A program made the position numbers and the translations under genes. A DNA stretch of 14,000 nucleotides from Patescibacteria group bacterium (GTDB lineage: Bacteria > Patescibacteriota > Patescibacteriia > Patescibacteriales > GWC2-42-12): assembly GCA_018817545.1 (NCBI GenBank), contig JAHITL010000060.1, positions 1 to 14,000 on the forward strand, in the 5' to 3' direction. The notes beneath the pieces were generated by a model. That model worked only from the letters and a program-made list of their open reading frames with translations, was not told the DNA's origin and did no database searches. Positions 13,769 through 14,000 of the stretch are shown in pieces (within the stretch, counting starts at the first letter, position 1; every line of letters begins with the position of its first letter).

Positions 13769-13991
13769 TTTTTTGTCATTCCCGTGAAAACGGGAATCCA
13801 GGAGTAAGAGGTAGAAAGATAAAAATTCTACAGTTAAAAATAGCACTGAAAAAATAGTCTATTTTAAAAAATATTAATAAACAAAAGATAATTTTATAGA
13901 TAATTTTATATTGAGTGATTTATTTTGATATATTATAATAACATTTGTACGTTTAATCCTGGATTCCCGTTTTCACGGGAATGACAAAAAA
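13769..13991. repeat. MITE-like element with 35-bp perfect inverted ends
   Basis: Positions 13769-13803 and 13957-13991 are perfect inverted copies of one 35-bp unit (T6, GTCATTCCCGTG..., CCAGGA). Each unit contains its own hairpin, ATTCCCGTGAAAACGGGAAT, an 8-bp stem with a GAAA loop. Both units are much richer in G+C than the flanks. The 153 bp between them is A+T-rich and non-coding. The layout resembles a small non-autonomous inverted-repeat element or a pair of REP-like units in opposite orientation. No clear target-site duplication is visible, though the right flank is only 9 bp long in this window. Confidence 0.75.
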
Positions 13992-14000
13992 AGAAACGGG

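Larger units (their letters stand above)
13704..14000. other. Gene-free stretch after lepB
   Basis: A 297-bp stretch without a convincing gene. It holds three AAGTTTA heptamers plus a partial fourth just after the lepB stop (13707-13734), then a 223-bp element with 35-bp inverted ends (13769-13991). The inner part of that element is A+T-rich and non-coding as far as I can see. Confidence 0.7.

Noticed and set aside
13775..13803. Hairpin after lepB as an intrinsic terminator
   Set aside because: The stem is good, but no T-run follows it on the plus strand (CCAGGAG follows), and none follows the distal copy either; it is better explained as a repeat unit.
1..14000. tRNA, rRNA or other structured RNA genes
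   Set aside because: No tRNA-like GTTCRA arm, rRNA segment or riboswitch core was recognised on either strand by reading; almost all DNA is explained by coding genes.

Overview
The window is strongly A+T-rich, densely packed and almost entirely transcribed from the minus strand. Gene content and style (a short signal peptidase I, a GxxExxY protein, two AAA/DUF4143-type ATPases sitting among surface-polysaccharide genes, few visible Shine-Dalgarno sites) suggest a Candidate Phyla Radiation (Patescibacteria) bacterium, for example a Parcubacteria- or Falkowbacteria-like lineage. This placement is inferred from gene style, not from a marker gene. TGA acts as a normal stop (end of the GDP-L-fucose synthase gene), which argues against the lineages that recode UGA.

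Layout, read in the direction of minus-strand transcription (right to left): a divergent promoter region (13030-13139) separates lepB (signal peptidase I, plus strand) from a long polysaccharide gene cluster. The cluster begins with a WbaP/WcaJ-like polyprenyl-phosphate sugar-1-phosphate transferase (13029-11677). Next come a broken AAA ATPase (11609-10825), gmd (10815-9784) and fcl (9732-8806), which together turn GDP-mannose into GDP-L-fucose. Then follow a frameshifted AAA/DUF4143 ATPase (8629-7342), an ABC-2 permease (Wzm type, 7358-6543), a GxxExxY protein (6431-6042), the ATPase Wzt with a long C-terminal domain (6026-4752), two class I methyltransferases (4771-4082, 4112-3378), a glycosyltransferase-methyltransferase fusion (3373-1823), a GT11-like putative fucosyltransferase (1814-939) and a GT2/GnT-I-like glycosyltransferase (925-2).

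How the genes fit together: the sugar-phosphate transferase would load the first sugar on the lipid carrier, gmd and fcl make GDP-fucose, the GTs (one resembling alpha-1,2-fucosyltransferases) extend the glycan, the methyltransferases may modify or cap it, and Wzm/Wzt would export it. This is an ABC-transporter-dependent surface glycan pathway.

The most unusual material is not the pathway itself but what is inserted in it. Three 'cargo' genes (two AAA/DUF4143-family ATPases and one GxxExxY gene) interrupt the operon in the same orientation. The GxxExxY gene is bounded by a perfect 17-bp inverted repeat that abuts its stop codon and contains its start codon. It is surrounded by phased TACGAAT repeats and a 74-bp tandem duplication, and it lies exactly between wzm and wzt. 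One ATPase is frameshifted in an A9 run and the other has an internal deletion of about 530 nt. Further oddities: fcl seems to start on ATA, the two divergent promoters share a 19-bp palindrome that carries both -35 boxes, and the right edge holds a 223-bp element with perfect 35-bp inverted ends. No rRNA, tRNA or CRISPR array was seen.
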